DNA from: Litoditis marina
Taxonomy: Eukaryota; Nematoda; Chromadorea; Rhabditida; Rhabditidae
Direction: 5' to 3'
Length of the DNA stretch: 64,000 nt
Assembly: GCA_964036275.1 (NCBI GenBank)
Contig: CAXIWQ010000322.1
Span: 184,578-248,577 of the forward strand
Shown here one piece after another: positions 34,491 to 47,861 of the stretch (within the stretch, counting starts at the first letter, position 1; each line of letters starts with the position of its first letter). The notes under the pieces were generated by a model that worked only from the letters and a program-made list of their open reading frames with translations, was not told where the DNA came from and did not search any database. A program made the translations under genes and the position numbers.

Positions 34491-37400
34491 TTACTCATTC
34501 TGCCCTAGTAGGGCAGAAAAGTGGTTTTGCTTAAGTGTGGATCGGATGTCGATTAGACTTTCCTGTTCTGGAAAAACAGTTAGCTGATCTGAGCAGAACA
34601 AACTATTCTGCCCTAGTAGGGCAGCAAAATGGTTCGGAGAGAACAACGTTCCGTATCCTACGAGGAAACAGATTTTTTTCACTCATTCTGGCCTAGTAGG
34701 GCAGAAAAGTGGTTTTGCTCGAGTGTGAATCGGATGTCAATGAGACTTTCCTGTTCTGGAAAAACAGTTAGCTGATCTGAGCAGAACAAACTATTCTGCC
34801 CTAGTGGGGCAGCAAAATGGTTCGGAGAGAACAACGTTCCGTATCCTACGAGGAAACAGATTTTGTTCACTCATTCTGCCCTAGTAGGGCAGAAAAGTAG
34901 TGTGAACCGAACCTCGTTCCGTTTCCTATGAAAACAAAGAGTTTGTTCACTCATTCTGCCCTAGTAGGGCAGAAAAGTGGTTTTTCTCAAGTGTGGATTG
35001 GATGTCGATTAGACTTCCGTGTTCTGGAAAAACAGTTAGCTGATCTGAGCAGAACAAACGATTCTGCCCTAGTAGGGCAGGAACTGGTGTGAACAGAACC
35101 TCGTTCCGTTTCCTATGAAAACAAAGATTTTGTTCACTCATTCTGCCCTAGTAGGGCAGAAAAGTAGTGTGAACCGAACCTCGTTCCGTTTTCTATGAAA
35201 ACAAAGAGTTTGTTCACTCATTCTGCCCTAGTAGGGCAGAAAAGTGGTGTGAACGAACTTCGTTTCGTTTCCTATGAAAACAAAGATTTTGTTCACTCAT
35301 TCTGGCCTGGTAGGGCAGAAAAGTGGTTTTGCTTGAGTGAGGATCGGATGTCAATGAGACTTTCCTGTTCTGGAAAAACAGTTAGCTGATCTGAGCAGAA
35401 CAAACGATTCTGCCCTAGTAGGGCAGGAACTGGTGTGAACGTTCCGTTTCCTATAAAAACAAAGAGTTTGTTCACTCATTCTGCCCTAATAGGGCAGAAA
35501 AGTGGTTTTTCTCAAGTGTGGATTGGATGTCGATTAGACTTCCGTGTTCTGGAAAAACAGTTAGCTGATCTGAGCAGAACAAACTGTTTTGCCCTATTAG
35601 GGCAGCAAAATGGTTCGGGGAAAACAACGTTCCGTATCCTACGAGGAAACAGATTTTGTTCACTCATTCTGCCCTAGTAGGGCAGAAAAGTAGTGTGAAC
35701 AGAATCTCGTTCCGTTTCCTATGAAAACAAAGAGTTTGTTCACTCAATCTGCCCTAGTAGGGCAGAAAAGTGGTTTTGCTCAAGTGTGGATTGGATGTCG
35801 ATTAGACTTCCGTGTTCTAAAAAAACAGTTAGCTGATCTGAGCAGAACAAACTATTCTGCCCTAGTAGGGCAGAAACTGGTGTGAACAGAACCTCGTTCC
35901 GTTTCCTATGAAAACAAAGAGTTTGTTTACTCATTCTGCCCTAGTAGGGCAGAAAAGTGGTTTTGCTTAAGTGTGGATCGGATGTCGATTAGACTTTCCT
36001 GTTCTGGAAAAACAGTTAGCTGATCTGAGCAGAACAAACTATTCTGCCCTAGTAGGGCAGCAAAATGGTTCGGAGAGAACAACGTTCCGTATCCTACGAG
36101 GAAACAGATTTTTTTCACTCATTCTGGCCTAGTAGGGCAGAAAAGTGGTTTTGCTCGAGTGTGAATCGGATGTCAATGAGACTTTCCTGTTCTGGAAAAA
36201 CAGTTAGCTGATCTGAGCAGAACAAACTATTCTGCCCTAGTGGGGCAGCAAAATGGTTCGGAGAGAACAACGTTCCGTATCCTACGAGGAAACAGATTTT
36301 GTTCACTCATTCTGCCCTAGTAGGGCAGAAAAGTAGTGTGAACCGAACCTCGTTCCGTTTCCTATGAAAACAAAGAGTTTGTTCACTCATTCTGCCCTAG
36401 TAGGGCAGAAAAGTGGTTTTTCTCAAGTGTGGATTGGATGTCGATTAGACTTCCGTGTTCTGGAAAAACAGTTAGCTGATCTGAGCAGAACAAACGATTC
36501 TGCCCTAGTAGGGCAGGAACTGGTGTGAACAGAACCTCGTTCCGTTTCCTATGAAAACAAAGATTTTGTTCACTCATTCTGCCCTAGTAGGGCAGAAAAG
36601 TGGTGTGAACGAACTTCGTTTCGTTTCCTATGAAAACAAAGATTTTGTTCACTCATTCTGGCCTGGTAGGGCAGAAAAGTGGTTTTGCTTGAGTGAGGAT
36701 CGGATGTCAATGAGACTTTCCTGTTCTGGAAAAACAGTTAGCTGATCTGAGCAGAACAAACGATTCTGCCCTAGTAGGGCAGGAACTGGTGTGAACGTTC
36801 CGTTTCCTATAAAAACAAAGAGTTTGTTCACTCATTCTGCCCTAATAGGGCAGAAAAGTGGTTTTTCTCAAGTGTGGATTGGATGTCGATTAGACTTCCG
36901 TGTTCTGGAAAAACAGTTAGCTGATCTGAGCAGAACAAACTGTTTTGCCCTATTAGGGCAGCAAAATGGTTCGGGGAAAACAACGTTCCGTATCCTACGA
37001 GGAAACAGATTTTGTTCACTCATTCTGCCCTAGTAGGGCAGAAAAGTAGTGTGAACAGAATCTCGTTCCGTTTCCTATGAAAACAAAGAGTTTGTTCACT
37101 CAATCTGCCCTAGTAGGGCAGAAAAGTGGTTTTGCTCAAGTGTGGATTGGATGTCGATTAGACTTCCGTGTTCTAAATAAACAGTTAGCTGATCTGAGCA
37201 GAACAAACTATTCTGCCCTAGTAGGGCAGAAACTGGTGTGAACAGAACCTCGTTCCGTTTCCTATGAAAACAAAGAGTTTGTTTACTCATTCTGCCCTAG
37301 TAGGGCAGAAAAGTGGTTTTGCTTAAGTGTGGATCGGATGTCGATTAGACTTTCCTGTTCTGGAAAAACAGTTAGCTGATCTGAGCAGAACAAACTATTC

Positions 37401-37660
37401 TGCCCTAGTAGGGCAGCAAAATGGTTCGGAGAGAACAACGTTCCGTATCCTACGAGGAAACAGATTTTTTTCACTCATTCTGGCCTAGTAGGGCAGAAAA
37501 GTGGTTTTGCTCGAGTGTGAATCGGATGTCAATGAGACTTTCCTGTTCTGGAAAAACAGTTAGCTGATCTGAGCAGAACAAACTATTCTGCCCTAGTGGG
37601 GCAGCAAAATGGTTCGGAGAGAACAACGTTCCGTATCCTACGAGGAAACAGATTTTGTTC
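34491..37660 (-). repeat. 1436/1356-bp HOR region
   Basis: Markers at 34,304, 34,491, 34,679 and 34,947 recur at +1,436 bp. Markers at 35,195, 35,293, 35,472, 35,740, 35,927 and 36,115 recur at +1,356 bp; the 80-bp difference is one A-type module. Here the A' variant GTGTGAACGTTCCG, lacking 8 bp, first appears (35,437 and 36,793), with CCTATAAAAAC downstream and a CCTAATAGGG palindrome. An A variant with CAGATTTTTTTCACTC also marks this family. Confidence 0.82.
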
Positions 37661-39340
37661 ACTCATTCTGCCCTAGTAGGGCAGAAAAGTAGTGTGAACC
37701 GAACCTCGTTCCGTTTCCTATGAAAACAAAGAGTTTGTTCACTCATTCTGCCCTAGTAGGGCAGAAAAGTGGTTTTTCTCAAGTGTGGATTGGATGTCGA
37801 TTAGACTTCCGTGTTCTGGAAAAACAGTTAGCTGATCTGAGCAGAACAAACTGTTTTGCCCTATTAGGGCAGCAAAATGGTTCGGGGAAAACAACGTTCC
37901 GTATCCTACGAGGAAACAGATTTTGTTCACTCATTCTGCCCTAGTAGGGCAGAAAAGTAGTGTGAACAGAATCTCGTTCCGTTTCCTATGAAAACAAAGA
38001 GTTTGTTCACTCATTCTGCCCTATTAGGGCAGCAAAATGGTTCGGGGAAAACAACGTTCCGTATCCTACGAGGAAACAGATTTTGTTCACTCATTCTGCC
38101 CTAGTAGGGCAGAAAAGTAGTGTGAACAGAATCTCGTTCCGTTTCCTATGAAAACAAAGAGTTTGTTCACTCAATCTGCCCTAGTAGGGCAGAAAAGTGG
38201 TTTTGCTCAAGTGTGGATTGGATGTCGATTAGACTTCCGTGTTCTAAAAAAACAGTTAGCTGATCTGAGCAGAACAAACTATTCTGCCCTAGTAGGGCAG
38301 AAACTGGTGTGAACAGAACCTCGTTCCGTTTCCTATGAAAACAAAGAGTTTGTTTACTCATTCTGCCCTAGTAGGGCAGAAAAGTGTTTTGCTTAAGTGT
38401 GGATCGGATGTCGATTAGACTTTCCTGTTCTGGAAAAACAGTTAGCTGATCTGAGCAGAACAAACTATTCTGCCCTAGTAGGGCAGCAAAATGGTTCGGA
38501 GAGAACAACGTTCCGTATCCTACGAGGAAACAGATTTTTTTCACTCATTCTGGCCTAGTAGGGCAGAAAAGTGGTTTTGCTCGAGTGTGAATCGGATGTC
38601 AATGAGACTTTCCTGTTCTGGAAAAACAGTTAGCTGATCTGAGCAGAACAAACTATTCTGCCCTAGTGGGGCAGCAAAATGGTTCGGAGAGAACAACGTT
38701 CCGTATCCTACGAGGAAACAGATTTTGTTCACTCATTCTGCCCTAGTAGGGCAGAAAAGTAGTGTGAACCGAACCTCGTTCCGTTTCCTATGAAAACAAA
38801 GAGTTTGTTCACTCATTCTGCCCTAGTAGGGCAGAAAAGTGGTTTTTCTCAAGTGTGGATTGGATGTCGATTAGACTTCCGTGTTCTGGAAAAACAGTTA
38901 GCTGATCTGAGCAGAACAAACGATTCTGCCCTAGTAGGGCAGGAACTGGTGTGAACAGAACCTCGTTCCGTTTCCTATGAAAACAAAGATTTTGTTCACT
39001 CATTCTGCCCTAGTAGGGCAGAAAAGTAGTGTGAACCGAACCTCGTTCCGTTTTCTATGAAAACAAAGAGTTTGTTCACTCATTCTGCCCTAGTAGGGCA
39101 GAAAAGTGGTTTTTCTCAAGTGTGGATTGGATGTCGATTAGACTTCCGTGTTCTGGAAAACAGTTAGCTGATCTGAGCAGAACAAACTATTCTGCCCTAG
39201 TAGGGCAGCAAAATGGTTCGGAGAGAACAACGTTCCGTATCCTACGAGGAAACAGATTTTGTTCACTCATTCTGCCCTAGTAGGGCAGAAAAGTGGTGTG
39301 AACGAACTTCGTTTCGTTTCTATGAAAACAAAGATTTTGT

Positions 39341-40232
39341 TCACTCATTCTGGCCTGGTAGGGCAGAAAAGTGGTTTTGCTTGAGTGAGGATCGGATGTC
39401 AATGAGACTTTCCTGTTCTGGAAAAACAGTTAGCTGATCTGAGCAGAACAAACGATTCTGCCCTAGTAGGGCAGGAACTGGTGTGAACGTTCCGTTTCCT
39501 ATAAAAACAAAGAGTTTGTTCACTCATTCTGCCTAATAGGGCAGAAAAGTGGTTTTTCTCAAGTGTGGATTGGATGTCGATTAGACTTCCGTGTTCTGGA
39601 AAAACAGTTAGCTGATCTGAGCAGAACAAACTGTTTTGCCCTATTAGGGCAGCAAAATGGTTCGGGGAAAACAACGTTCCGTATCCTACGAGGAAACAGA
39701 TTTTGTTCACTCATTCTGCCCTAGTAGGGCAGAAAAGTAGTGTGAACAGAATCTCGTTCCGTTTCCTATGAAAACAAAGAGTTTGTTCACTCATTCTGCC
39801 CTAGTAGGGCAGAAAAGTGGTTTTGCTTGAGTGAGGATCGGATGTCAATGAGACTTTCCTGTTCTGGAAAAACAGTTAGCTGATCTGAGCAGAACAAACG
39901 ATTCTGCCCTAGTAGGGCAGGAACTGGTGTGAACGTTCCGTTTCCTATAAAAACAAAGAGTTTGTTCACTCATTCTGCCCTAATAGGGCAGAAAAGTGGT
40001 TTTTCTCAAGTGTGGATTGGATGTCGATTAGACTTCCGTGTTCTGGAAAAACAGTTAGCTGATCTGAGCAGAACAAACTGTTTTGCCCTATTAGGGCAGC
40101 AAAATGGTTCGGGGAAAACAACGTTCCGTATCCTACGAGGAAACAGATTTTGTTCACTCATTCTGCCCTAGTAGGGCAGAAAAGTAGTGTGAACAGAATC
40201 TCGTTCCGTTTCCTATGAAAACAAAGAGTTTG
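39341..40232 (-). repeat. 446-bp tandem duplication
   Basis: 39,341-39,786 and 39,787-40,232 are the same A'-variant/B/A/A' combination, including the 8-bp-deleted A' (GTGTGAACGTTCCG). The pair recurs as 41,570/42,016 in the next 2229-bp unit. Confidence 0.82.
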
Positions 40233-40550
40233 TTCACTCAATCTGCCCTAGTAGGGCAGAAAAGTGGTTTTGCTCAAGTGTGGATTGGATGTCGATTAGA
40301 CTTCCGTGTTCTAAAAAAACAGTTAGCTGATCTGAGCAGAACAAACTATTCTGCCCTACTAGGGACAAACTATTCTGCCCTACTAGGGGTTTGTTCACTC
40401 AATCTGCCCTAGTAGGGCAGAAAAGTGGTTTTGCTCAAGTGTGGATTGGATGTCGATTAGACTTCCGTGTTCTAAAAAAACAGTTAGCTGATCTGAGCAG
40501 AACAAACTATTCTGCCCTAGTAGGGCAGAAACTGGTGTGAACAGAACCTC
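40229..40550 (-). repeat. 161-bp duplication with two flipped-centre palindrome fragments
   Basis: TTTGTTCACTCAATCTGCC at 40,229 recurs at 40,390, an offset of 161 bp. At the joint, ACAAACTATTCTG plus CCCTACTAGGG is present twice in tandem (40,341-40,364 and 40,365-40,388). Both copies have centre base C, the left-block orientation, although the surrounding block has G. Both lack the normal CAG end. The tandem partner 2,068-2,229 bp away lacks this rearrangement, so it is private to one unit. Confidence 0.83.
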
Positions 40551-43533
40551 GTTCCGTTTCCTATGAAAACAAAGAGTTTGTTTACTCATTCTGCCCTAGT
40601 AGGGCAGAAAAGTGGTTTTGCTTAAGTGTGGATCGGATGTCGATTAGACTTTCCTGTTCTGGAAAAACAGTTAGCTGATCTGAGCAGAACAAACTATTCT
40701 GCCCTAGTAGGGCAGCAAAATGGTTCGGAGAGAACAACGTTCCGTATCCTACGAGGAAACAGATTTTTTTCACTCATTCTGGCCTAGTAGGGCAGAAAAG
40801 TGGTTTTGCTCGAGTGTGAATCGGATGTCAATGAGACTTTCCTGTTCTGGAAAAACAGTTAGCTGATCTGAGCAGAACAAACTATTCTGCCCTAGTGGGG
40901 CAGCAAAATGGTTCGGAGAGAACAACGTTCCGTATCCTACGAGGAAACAGATTTTGTTCACTCATTCTGCCCTAGTAGGGCAGAAAAGTAGTGTGAACCG
41001 AACCTCGTTCCGTTTCCTATGAAAACAAAGAGTTTGTTCACTCATTCTGCCCTAGTAGGGCAGAAAAGTGGTTTTTCTCAAGTGTGGATTGGATGTCGAT
41101 TAGACTTCCGTGTTCTGGAAAAACAGTTAGCTGATCTGAGCAGAACAAACGATTCTGCCCTAGTAGGGCAGGAACTGGTGTGAACAGAACCTCGTTCCGT
41201 TTCCTATGAAAACAAAGATTTTGTTCACTCATTCTGCCCTGGTAGGCAGAAAAGTAGTGTGAACCGAACCTCGTTCCGTTTTCTATGAAAACAAAGAGTT
41301 TGTTCACTCATTCTGCCCTAGTAGGGCAGAAAAGTGGTTTTTCTCAAGTGTGGATTGGATGTCGATTAGACTTCCGTGTTCTGGAAAACAGTTAGCTGAT
41401 CTGAGCAGAACAAACTATTCTGCCCTAGTAGGGCAGCAAAATGGTTCGGAGAGAACAACGTTCCGTATCCTACGAGGAAACAGATTTTGTTCACTCATTC
41501 TGCCCTAGTAGGGCAGAAAAGTGGTGTGAACGAACTTCGTTTCGTTTCCTATGAAAACAAAGATTTTGTTCACTCATTCTGGCCTGGTAGGGCAGAAAAG
41601 TGGTTTTGCTTGAGTGAGGATCGGATGTCAATGAGACTTTCCTGTTCTGGAAAAACAGTTAGCTGATCTGAGCAGAACAAACGATTCTGCCCTAGTAGGG
41701 CAGGAACTGGTGTGAACGTTCCGTTTCCTATAAAAACAAAGAGTTTGTTCACTCATTCTGCCCTAATAGGGCAGAAAAGTGGTTTTTCTCAAGTGTGGAT
41801 TGGATGTCGATTAGACTTCCGTGTTCTGGAAAAACAGTTAGCTGATCTGAGCAGAACAAACTGTTTTGCCCTATTAGGGCAGCAAAATGGTTCGGGAAAA
41901 CAACGTTCCGTATCCTACGAGGAAACAGATTTTGTTCACTCATTCTGCCCTAGTAGGGCAGAAAAGTAGTGTGAACAGAATCTCGTTCCGTTTCCTATGA
42001 AAACAAAGAGTTTGTTCACTCATTCTGCCCTAGTAGGGCAGAAAAGTGGTTTTGCTTGAGTGAGGATCGGATGTCAATGAGACTTTCCTGTTCTGGAAAA
42101 ACAGTTAGCTGATCTGAGCAGAACAAACGATTCTGCCCTAGTAGGGCAGGAACTGGTGTGAACGTTCCGTTTCCTATAAAAACAAAGAGTTTGTTCACTC
42201 ATTCTGCCCTAATAGGGCAGAAAAGTGGTTTTTCTCAAGTGTGGATTGGATGTCGATTAGACTTCCGTGTTCTGGAAAAACAGTTAGCTGATCTGAGCAG
42301 AACAAACTGTTTTGCCCTATTAGGGCAGCAAAATGGTTCGGGGAAAACAACGTTCCGTATCCTACGAGGAAACAGATTTTGTTCACTCATTCTGCCCTAG
42401 TAGGGCAGAAAAGTAGTGTGAACAGAATCTCGTTCCGTTTCCTATGAAAACAAAGAGTTTGTTCACTCAATCTGCCCTAGTAGGGCAGAAAAGTGGTTTT
42501 GCTCAAGTGTGGATTGGATGTCGATTAGACTTCCGTGTTCTAAAAAAACAGTTAGCTGATCTGAGCAGAACAAACTATTCTGCCCTAGTAGGGCAGAAAC
42601 TGGTGTGAACAGAACCTCGTTCCGTTTCCTATGAAAACAAAGAGTTTGTTTACTCATTCTGCCCTAGTAGGGCAGAAAAGTGGTTTTGCTTAAGTGTGGA
42701 TCGGATGTCGATTAGACTTTCCTGTTCTGGAAAAACAGTTAGCTGATCTGAGCAGAACAAACTATTCTGCCCTAGTAGGGCAGCAAAATGGTTCGGAGAG
42801 AACAACGTTCCGTATCCTACGAGGAAACAGATTTTTTTCACTCATTCTGGCCTAGTAGGGCAGAAAAGTGGTTTTGCTCGAGTGTGAATCGGATGTCAAT
42901 GAGACTTTCCTGTTCTGGAAAAACAGTTAGCTGATCTGAGCAGAACAAACTATTCTGCCCTAGTGGGGCAGCAAAATGGTTCGGAGAGAACAACGTTCCG
43001 TATCCTACGAGGAAACAGATTTTGTTCACTCATTCTGCCCTAGTAGGGCAGAAAAGTAGTGTGAACCGAACCTCGTTCCGTTTCCTATGAAAACAAAGAG
43101 TTTGTTCACTCATTCTGCCCTAGTAGGGCAGAAAAGTGGTTTTTCTCAAGTGTGGATTGGATGTCGATTAGACTTCCGTGTTCTGGAAAAACAATTAGCT
43201 GATCTGAGCAGAACAAACTGTTTTGCCCTATTAGGGCAGCAAAATGGTTCGGGGAAAACAACGTTCCGTATCCTACGAGGAAACAGATTTTGTTCACTCA
43301 TTCTGCCCTAGTAGGGCAGAAAAGTAGTGTGAACAGAATCTCGTTCCGTTTCCTATGAAAACAAAGAGTTTGTTCACTCATTCTGCCCTATTAGGGCAGC
43401 AAAATGGTTCGGGGAAAACAACGTTCCGTATCCTACGAGGAAACAGATTTTGTTCACTCATTCTGCCCTAGTAGGGCAGAAAAGTAGTGTGAACAGAATC
43501 TCGTTCCGTTTCCTATGAAAACAAAGAGTTTGT

Positions 43534-46040
43534 TCACTCAATCTGCCCTAGTAGGGCAGAAAAGTGGTTTTGCTCAAGTGTGGATTGGATGTCGATTAGA
43601 CTTCCGTGTTCTAAAAAAACAGTTAGCTGATCTGAGCAGAACAAACTATTCTGCCCTAGTAGGGCAGAAACTGGTGTGAACAGAACCTCGTTCCGTTTCC
43701 TATGAAAACAAAGAGTTTGTTTACTCATTCTGCCCTAGTAGGGCAGAAAAGTGGTTTTGCTTAAGTGTGGATCGGATGTCGATTAGACTTTCCTGTTCTG
43801 GAAAAACAGTTAGCTGATCTGAGCAGAACAAACTATTCTGCCCTAGTAGGGCAGCAAAATGGTTCGGAGAGAACAACGTTCCGTATCCTACGAGGAAACA
43901 GATTTTTTTCACTCATTCTGGCCTAGTAGGGCAGAAAAGTGGTTTTGCTCGAGTGTGAATCGGATGTCAATGAGACTTTCCTGTTCTGGAAAAACAGTTA
44001 GCTGATCTGAGCAGAACAAACTATTCTGCCCTAGTGGGGCAGCAAAATGGTTCGGAGAGAACAACGTTCCGTATCCTACGAGGAAACAGATTTTGTTCAC
44101 TCATTCTGCCCTAGTAGGGCAGAAAAGTAGTGTGAACCGAACCTCGTTCCGTTTCCTATGAAAACAAAGAGTTTGTTCACTCATTCTGCCCTAGTAGGGC
44201 AGAAAAGTGGTTTTTCTCAAGTGTGGATTGGATGTCGATTAGACTTCCGTGTTCTGGAAAAACAGTTAGCTGATCTGAGCAGAACAAACGATTCTGCCCT
44301 AGTAGGGCAGGAACTGGTGTGAACAGAACCTCGTTCCGTTTCCTATGAAAACAAAGATTTTGTTCACTCATTCTGCCCTAGTAGGGCAGAAAAGTAGTGT
44401 GAACCGAACCTCGTTCCGTTTTCTATGAAAACAAAGAGTTTGTTCACTCATTCTGCCCTAGTAGGGCAGAAAAGTGGTTTTTCTCAAGTGTGGATTGGAT
44501 GTCGATTAGACTTCCGTGTTCTGGAAAACAGTTAGCTGATCTGAGCAGAACAAACTATTCTGCCCTAGTAGGGCAGCAAAATGGTTCGGAGAGAACAACG
44601 TTCCGTATCCTACGAGGAAACAGATTTTTTTCACTCATTCTGCCCTAGTAGGGCAGAAAAGTGGTGTGAACGAACTTCGTTTCGTTTCCTATGAAAACAA
44701 AGATTTTGTTCACTCATTCTGGCCTGGTAGGGCAGAAAAGTGGTTTGCTTGAGTGAGGATCGGATGTCAATGAGACTTTCCTGTTCTGGAAAAACAGTTA
44801 GCTGATCTGAGCAGAACAAACGATTCTGCCCTAGTAGGGCAGGAACTGGTGTGAACGTTCCGTTTCCTATAAAAACAAAGAGTTTGTTCACTCATTCTGC
44901 CCTAATAGGGCAGAAAAGTGGTTTTTCTCAAGTGTGGATTGGATGTCGATTAGACTTCCGTGTTCTGGAAAAACAGTTAGCTGATCTGAGCAGAACAAAC
45001 TGTTTTGCCCTATTAGGGCAGCAAAATGGTTCGGGGAAAACAACGTTCCGTATCCTACGAGGAAACAGATTTTGTTCACTCATTCTGCCCTAGTAGGGCA
45101 GAAAAGTAGTGTGAACAGAATCTCGTTCCGTTTCCTATGAAAACAAAGAGTTTGTTCACTCATTCTGCCCTAGTAGGGCAGAAAAGTGGTTTTGCTCGAG
45201 TGTGGATTGGATGTCGATTAGACTTCCGTGTTCTAAAAAAACAGTTAGCTGATCTGAGCAGAACAAACTATTCTGCCCTAGTAGGGCAGAAACTGGTGTG
45301 AACAGAACCTCGTTCCGTTTCCTATGAAAACAAGGAGTTTGTTTACTCATTCTGCCCTAGTAGGGCAGAAAAGTGGTTTTGCTTAAGTGTGGATCGGATG
45401 TCGATTAGACTTTCCTGTTCTGGAAAAACAGTTAGCTGATCTGAGCAGAACAAACTATTCTGCCCTAGTAGGGCAGCAAAATGGTTCGGAGAGAACAACG
45501 TTCCGTATCCTACGAGGAAACAGATTTTTTTCACTCATTCTGGCCTAGTAGGGCAGAAAAGTGGTTTTGCTCGAGTGTGAATCGGATGTCAATGAGACTT
45601 TCCTGTTCTGGAAAAACAATTAGCTGATCTGAGCAGAACAAACTATTCTGCCCTAGTGGGGCAGCAAAATGGTTCGGAGAGAACAACGTTCCGTATCCTA
45701 CGAGGAAACAGATTTTGTTCACTCATTCTGCCCTAGTAGGGCAGAAAAGTAGTGTGAACCGAACCTCGTTCCGTTTCCTATGAAAACAAAGAGTTTGTTC
45801 ACTCATTCTGCCCTAGTAGGGCAGAAAAGTGGTTTTTCTCAAGTGTGGATTGGATGTCGATTAGACTTCCGTGTTCTGGAAAAACAGTTAGCTGATCTGA
45901 GCAGAACAAACGATTCTGCCCTAGTAGGGCAGGAACTGGTGTGAACAGAACCTCGTTCCGTTTCCTATGAAAACAAAGATTTTGTTCACTCATTCTGCCC
46001 TAGTAGGGCAGAAAAGTAGTGTGAACCGAACCTCGTTCCG
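43534..46040 (-). repeat. 1622-bp offset HOR segment
   Basis: 43,721, 43,909 and 44,177 recur at 45,343, 45,531 and 45,799 (+1,622 bp). The second copy has the variants AAAACAAGGAGTTTG near 45,325 and AAAAACAATTAGC near 45,613. It contains another 8-bp-deleted A' at ~44,851 and a one-base loss at GTGGTTTGCTTGAG near 44,740. Confidence 0.78.
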
Positions 46041-46459
46041 TTTCCTATGAAAACAAAGAGTTTGTTCACTCATTCTGTCCTAGTAGGGCAGAAAAGTGGT
46101 TTTTCTCAAGTGTGGATTGGATGTCGATTAGACTTCCGTGTTCTGGAAAAACAGTTAGCTGATCTGAGCAGAACAAACTGTTCTGCCCTAGTAGGACAGC
46201 AAAATGGTTCGGAGAAAACAAAGTTCCGTATCCTACGAGGAAACAGATTTTGTTTACTCATACTGCCCTAGTAGGGCAGAAAAGTAGTGTGAACAGAACC
46301 TCGTTCCGTTTCCTATGAAAACAAAGAGTTTGTTCACTCATTCTGCCCTAGTAGGGCAGAAAAGTGGTTTTGCTCAAGTGTGGATTGGATGTCGATTAGA
46401 CTTCCGTGTTCTGGAAAAACAGTTAGCTGATCTGAGCAGATGTTCTGCCCTAGTAGGGC

Positions 46460-46488
46460 AGCAAAATGGTTCGGAGAACCATTTTGCT
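46460..46488 (-). repeat. Foldback hairpin, right block copy 1
   Basis: Arms AGCAAAATGGTT and AACCATTTTGCT around loop CGGAG, the reverse complement of the left-block hairpin at 16,470. The neighbouring B module also lacks AACAAACT (CTGAGCAGATGTTCTGCC). It spreads with the 1373-bp HOR. Confidence 0.83.
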
Positions 46489-47832
46489 TAAGTGTGGATT
46501 GGATGTCGATTAGACTTTCTTGTTCTGGAAAAACAGTTAGCTGATCTGAGCAGAACAAACTATTCTGCCCTAGTAGGGCAGCAAAATGGTTCGGAGAGAA
46601 GAACGTTCCGTACCCTACGAGGAAACAGATTTTGTTCACTCATTCTGCCCTAGTAGGGCAGAAAAGTGGTGTGAACAGAACCTCGTTCCGTTTCCTATGA
46701 AAACAAAGAGTTTGTTCACTCATTCTGCCCTAGTAGGGCAGAAAAGTGGTTTTGCTTAAGTGTGGATCGGATGTCGATTAGACTTTCCTGTTCTGGAAAA
46801 ACAGTTAGCTGATCTGAGCAGAACAAACTATTCTGCCCTAGTAGGGCAGCAAAATGGTTCGGAGGGAACAACGTTCCGTATCCTACGAGGAAACAGAATT
46901 TGTTCACTCATTCTGCCCTAGTAGGGCAGAAAAGTGGTTTTGCTCGAGTGTGAATCGGATGTCAATGAGACTTTCCTGTTCTGGAAAAACAGTTAGCTGA
47001 TCTGAGCAGAACAAACTATTCTGCCCTAGTGGGGCAGCAAAATGGTTCGGAGAGAACAACGTTCCGTATCCTACGAGGAAACAGATTTTGTTCACTCATT
47101 CTGCCCTAGTAGGGCAGAAAAGTAGTGTGAACCGAACCTCGTTCCGTTTCCTATGAAAACAAAGAGTTTGTTCACTTATTCTGCCCTAGTAGGGCAGAAA
47201 AGTGGTTTTTCTCAAGTGTGGATTGGATGTCGATTAGACTTCCGTGTTCTGGAAAAACAGTTAGCTGATCTGAGCAGAACAAACGATTCTGCCCTAGTAG
47301 GGCAGGAACTGGTGTGAACAGAACCTCGTTCCGTTTCCTATGAAAACAAAGATTTTGTTCACTCATTCTGCCCTAGTAGGGCAGAAAAGTAGTGTGAACC
47401 GAACCTCGTTCCGTTTCCTATGAAAACAAAGAGTTTGTTCACTCATTCTGTCCTAGTAGGGCAGAAAAGTGGTTTTTCTCAAGTGTGGATTGGATGTCGA
47501 TTAGACTTCCGTGTTCTGGAAAAACAGTTAGCTGATCTGAGCAGAACAAACTGTTCTGCCCTAGTAGGACAGCAAAATGGTTCGGAGAAAACAACGTTCC
47601 GTATCCTACGAGGAAACAGATTTTGTTTACTCATACTGCCCTAGTAGGGCAGAAAAGTAGTGTGAACAGAACCTCGTTCCGTTTCCTATGAAAACAAAGA
47701 GTTTGTTCACTCATTCTGCCCTAGTAGGGCAGAAAAGTGGTTTTGCTCAAGTGTGGATTGGATGTCGATTAGACTCCCGTGTTCTGGAAAAACAGTTAGC
47801 TGATCTGAGCAGATGTTCTGCCCTAGTAGGGC

Positions 47833-47861
47833 AGCAAAATGGTTCGGAGAACCATTTTGCT
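47833..47861 (-). repeat. Foldback hairpin, right block copy 2
   Basis: Identical 12-bp arms and CGGAG loop, 1,373 bp after the copy at 46,460. Confidence 0.83.

Larger units (their letters stand above)
37096..44150 (-). repeat. 1071-bp and 2229-bp HOR region
   Basis: 37,096/38,167 and 42,463/43,534 recur at 1,071 bp (1,070 where one G is lost near 38,386). 38,541, 38,809, 39,341 and 39,787 recur at +2,229 as 40,770, 41,038, 41,570 and 42,016. Downstream of the local 161-bp duplication the offset is 2,068 bp. One-base palindrome indels are more frequent here than elsewhere (GCCTAATAGG near 39,532, CCTGGTAGGCAG near 41,240). Confidence 0.8.
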
